Positions 24,886-26,243 of a stretch of DNA of 26,243 nucleotides are shown here, piece by piece. This DNA comes from Oscillospiraceae bacterium (GTDB lineage: Bacteria > Bacillota_A > Clostridia > Oscillospirales > Oscillospiraceae). Positions within the stretch are counted from its first letter, which is position 1, and every line of letters starts with the position of its first letter. The stretch spans positions 1-26,243 of the forward strand of contig SVLA01000010.1 in the NCBI GenBank assembly GCA_015068175.1, in the 5' to 3' direction. Below the pieces are notes generated by a model. It had not been told where the DNA came from. It ran no database searches and saw only the letters and a list, made by a program, of their open reading frames with translations. A program made the position numbers and the translations under genes.

Positions 24886-26243
24886 ATGATTATGAACGCA
24901 AATGTGTATAAGGACCGCGTTTATGCCTGCTTCACGGGCAAAAATATCGGCGGCACCGTCGGCTTCCCCTTTGAATTTGTCCGCCAGGCCAATGTCATCG
25001 ACGGCTATGACGAATCTCTGTCCTTCCCCATGCCCAACGACGATCTGGACCTGCAGCTTCTGTGGCTCATCGCCCTGGAGGAAAAGGGCTGCCGGCTGGA
25101 TGCGGCGCTGCTGGAGGAATACTGGCAGCGATATCTGACCCCCCATTGGTCGGAATACGGCGTTTCCAAGATCAATATGCGCACCGGTGTCCAGGCGCCC
25201 ATGAGCGGCACCGTCAACAACGGTCAGTACAAACACTCCAACGGCGCATGGATCCGCTCGGAGATCTGGGCCTGCCTTTGCCCCGGAATGCCCCAATGGG
25301 CCGCCTCTATGGCCGTGGAAGATGCCATTCTGGATCACGGCAACGGTGAAGGCGTATGGGGCGAAGTATTCTGCGCCGCCATGCAGAGCATCGCCTTTTT
25401 GCAGACCGATGCTGTCAAGCTGGTAGAGCAGGCCCTGGCCTTCGTTCCCCGGGATACCGGCCTTTACCGCGCCATCTGTGATGCGCTGGATTGCTACCGC
25501 AGCGGCCTTTCCCTGGCGGAGGCCCGGGACCGGATGCTGACCCTCCACCGGGGCCAGTACGGACGGTCCTGCAGCCCGGAGGATCTGGCCAAAGGCTTTG
25601 ACTCCGGCCCCATCGGTTATGACTGCCCCCTGAACGTGGCCATCGTGGCCCTGGGTCTGCTGTACGGCGAAGGGAATTTCGACAAGATGATCCGCAGTAC
25701 CATTTATTTCGGTGAGGACACCGACTGCACCGTGGGCACCGCCGCCGCCACCTTCGGTCTGATGCACGGCACCGCCGCCATCGATCCCAAGTGGAGCGCC
25801 CCCATCGGCGATAAGATCACCGTAGGCACCCTGAACCTGGGTGAGCTGGGCATTTACGGCGACATTCTGCCCCAGACTGTGCCGGAGCTGACAGAGCGCA
25901 TCTACCGTCAGCATCGGATCTTTGCCATTCAGAACGGCCGGGATTCTGCCGCCGAGGGCATTGACACGGAAGCCATCCGTCCTCAGGATCTGGCGCCGGA
26001 CAGCCGGTTCCTGGATCAGATCCGCCGTCGGATCTCCTGCCAGCAGTTCCGCTTTGATTTCTACACTGTATTGGTGGATTACGTTTCCGAAGATTGCCAC
26101 ATCGATCAGGGGGTGCCCCGTACGGTGAAGATCACGGTCCGCAGCGAATACAAAACTGCGGATGTGTTGAATTTCCGTTGGCTGCTGCCGGAGGGGATCA
26201 CCGTTTCCCCCGTGAAGGAAGGCCGTTTCTTCACGGGGGAAAC
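24886..26243 (+). CDS. ADP-ribosylglycohydrolase-family protein with extra C-terminal beta domain; cut by the window edge
   Basis: It starts at the ATG at 24886 behind GGAGG, 15 bases after the second permease stop, and 452 codons are visible. The N-terminal ACFTGKNIGGTVGFPFE and the PNDDLDLQ motif (D52, D53, D55), together with the later GEDTDCTVGTAAATFG (D278, D280), match the two-part dinuclear metal site of ADP-ribosylglycohydrolases. These proteins remove ADP-ribose from proteins or related N-glycosides. After about residue 350 there is an Ile/Arg-rich link and then a beta-rich region (from about 390, VPRTVKITVRSEYKTADVL) that looks Ig-like and continues past the edge. Position in a sugar transporter operon suggests a role in sugar or N-glycoside catabolism rather than protein de-ADP-ribosylation, but this is inference. 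Confidence 0.85.
   Translation, partial: MIMNANVYKDRVYACFTGKNIGGTVGFPFEFVRQANVIDGYDESLSFPMPNDDLDLQLLWLIALEEKGCRLDAALLEEYWQRYLTPHWSEYGVSKINMRTGVQAPMSGTVNNGQYKHSNGAWIRSEIWACLCPGMPQWAASMAVEDAILDHGNGEGVWGEVFCAAMQSIAFLQTDAVKLVEQALAFVPRDTGLYRAICDALDCYRSGLSLAEARDRMLTLHRGQYGRSCSPEDLAKGFDSGPIGYDCPLNVAIVALGLLYGEGNFDKMIRSTIYFGEDTDCTVGTAAATFGLMHGTAAIDPKWSAPIGDKITVGTLNLGELGIYGDILPQTVPELTERIYRQHRIFAIQNGRDSAAEGIDTEAIRPQDLAPDSRFLDQIRRRISCQQFRFDFYTVLVDYVSEDCHIDQGVPRTVKITVRSEYKTADVLNFRWLLPEGITVSPVKEGRFFTGE

Noticed and set aside
24481..26100. 539-codon minus-strand frame opposite the second permease and the ADP-ribosylglycohydrolase gene
   Set aside because: Antisense shadow; the plus strand holds the conserved motifs and well-placed ribosome sites.
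1..26243. CRISPR arrays, tRNA or rRNA genes, insertion sequences, toxin-antitoxin or phage-defence genes
   Set aside because: No regularly spaced repeats, cloverleaf-like gene, transposase or defence-type protein was seen on either strand by reading. A covariance-model search would be needed to exclude small RNAs.

Overview
The window looks like an accessory glycan-utilisation and surface-protein region from a moderately GC-rich Gram-positive gut Clostridium, most like the Oscillospiraceae/Ruminococcaceae. The signs are strong AGGAGG-type ribosome binding sites, lipobox signal peptides, a PKTAD-type C-terminal surface sorting tail, a type I dockerin, BIG2 domains and LplB/YtcP-type sugar permeases. 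The taxonomic placement is inference. No RNA gene, CRISPR array, insertion sequence or phage gene was recognised.

Layout. Positions 1-22719 are transcribed leftward and 22908-26243 rightward, from one divergent intergenic region. Leftward, in transcription order: a GH43-like five-bladed propeller enzyme (22719-21781); two paralogous lipoproteins with a predicted beta-propeller and an Asp-box (21744-20206 and 20194-18521); two surface proteins that run together in one reading frame (18417-17314 and 17313-15730); a textbook intrinsic terminator (15704-15676); a sialate O-acetylesterase-like lipoprotein (15650-14088); a second intercistronic hairpin (14071-14046); a GH110-like beta-helix protein (14019-12331); a GH36 alpha-galactosidase (12316-10178); an AraC-family regulator (10158-9301); and an SGNH/GDSL hydrolase broken by a one-base frameshift (9286-8277). 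A 321-base gap then holds several inverted repeats and a promoter. It is followed by a giant secreted subtilisin-like protease of at least 2651 residues, whose end lies beyond the left edge. Rightward: two carbohydrate ABC permeases and an ADP-ribosylglycohydrolase-family protein cut by the right edge.

How the genes may work together (inference). Extracellular lipoproteins and surface proteins would capture or trim a glycan at the cell surface. The ABC permeases, whose substrate-binding protein and ATPase are not in the window, would import oligosaccharides. The leaderless GH36, GH110-like, GH43-like and SGNH enzymes would finish them in the cytoplasm under an AraC-type regulator. Two alpha-galactosidase-type families beside an O-acetylesterase suggest an alpha-galactosyl, O-acetylated glycan such as host mucin or blood-group-B-type chains. 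A plant galactoside or galactan is not excluded.

Two caveats. The SGNH frameshift and the in-frame fusion of the surface proteins can both be explained by loss of one G from a short G run, so a consensus error is a real possibility at both places. The very long open frames on the strand opposite the subtilase and the other leftward genes were judged to be antisense shadows.
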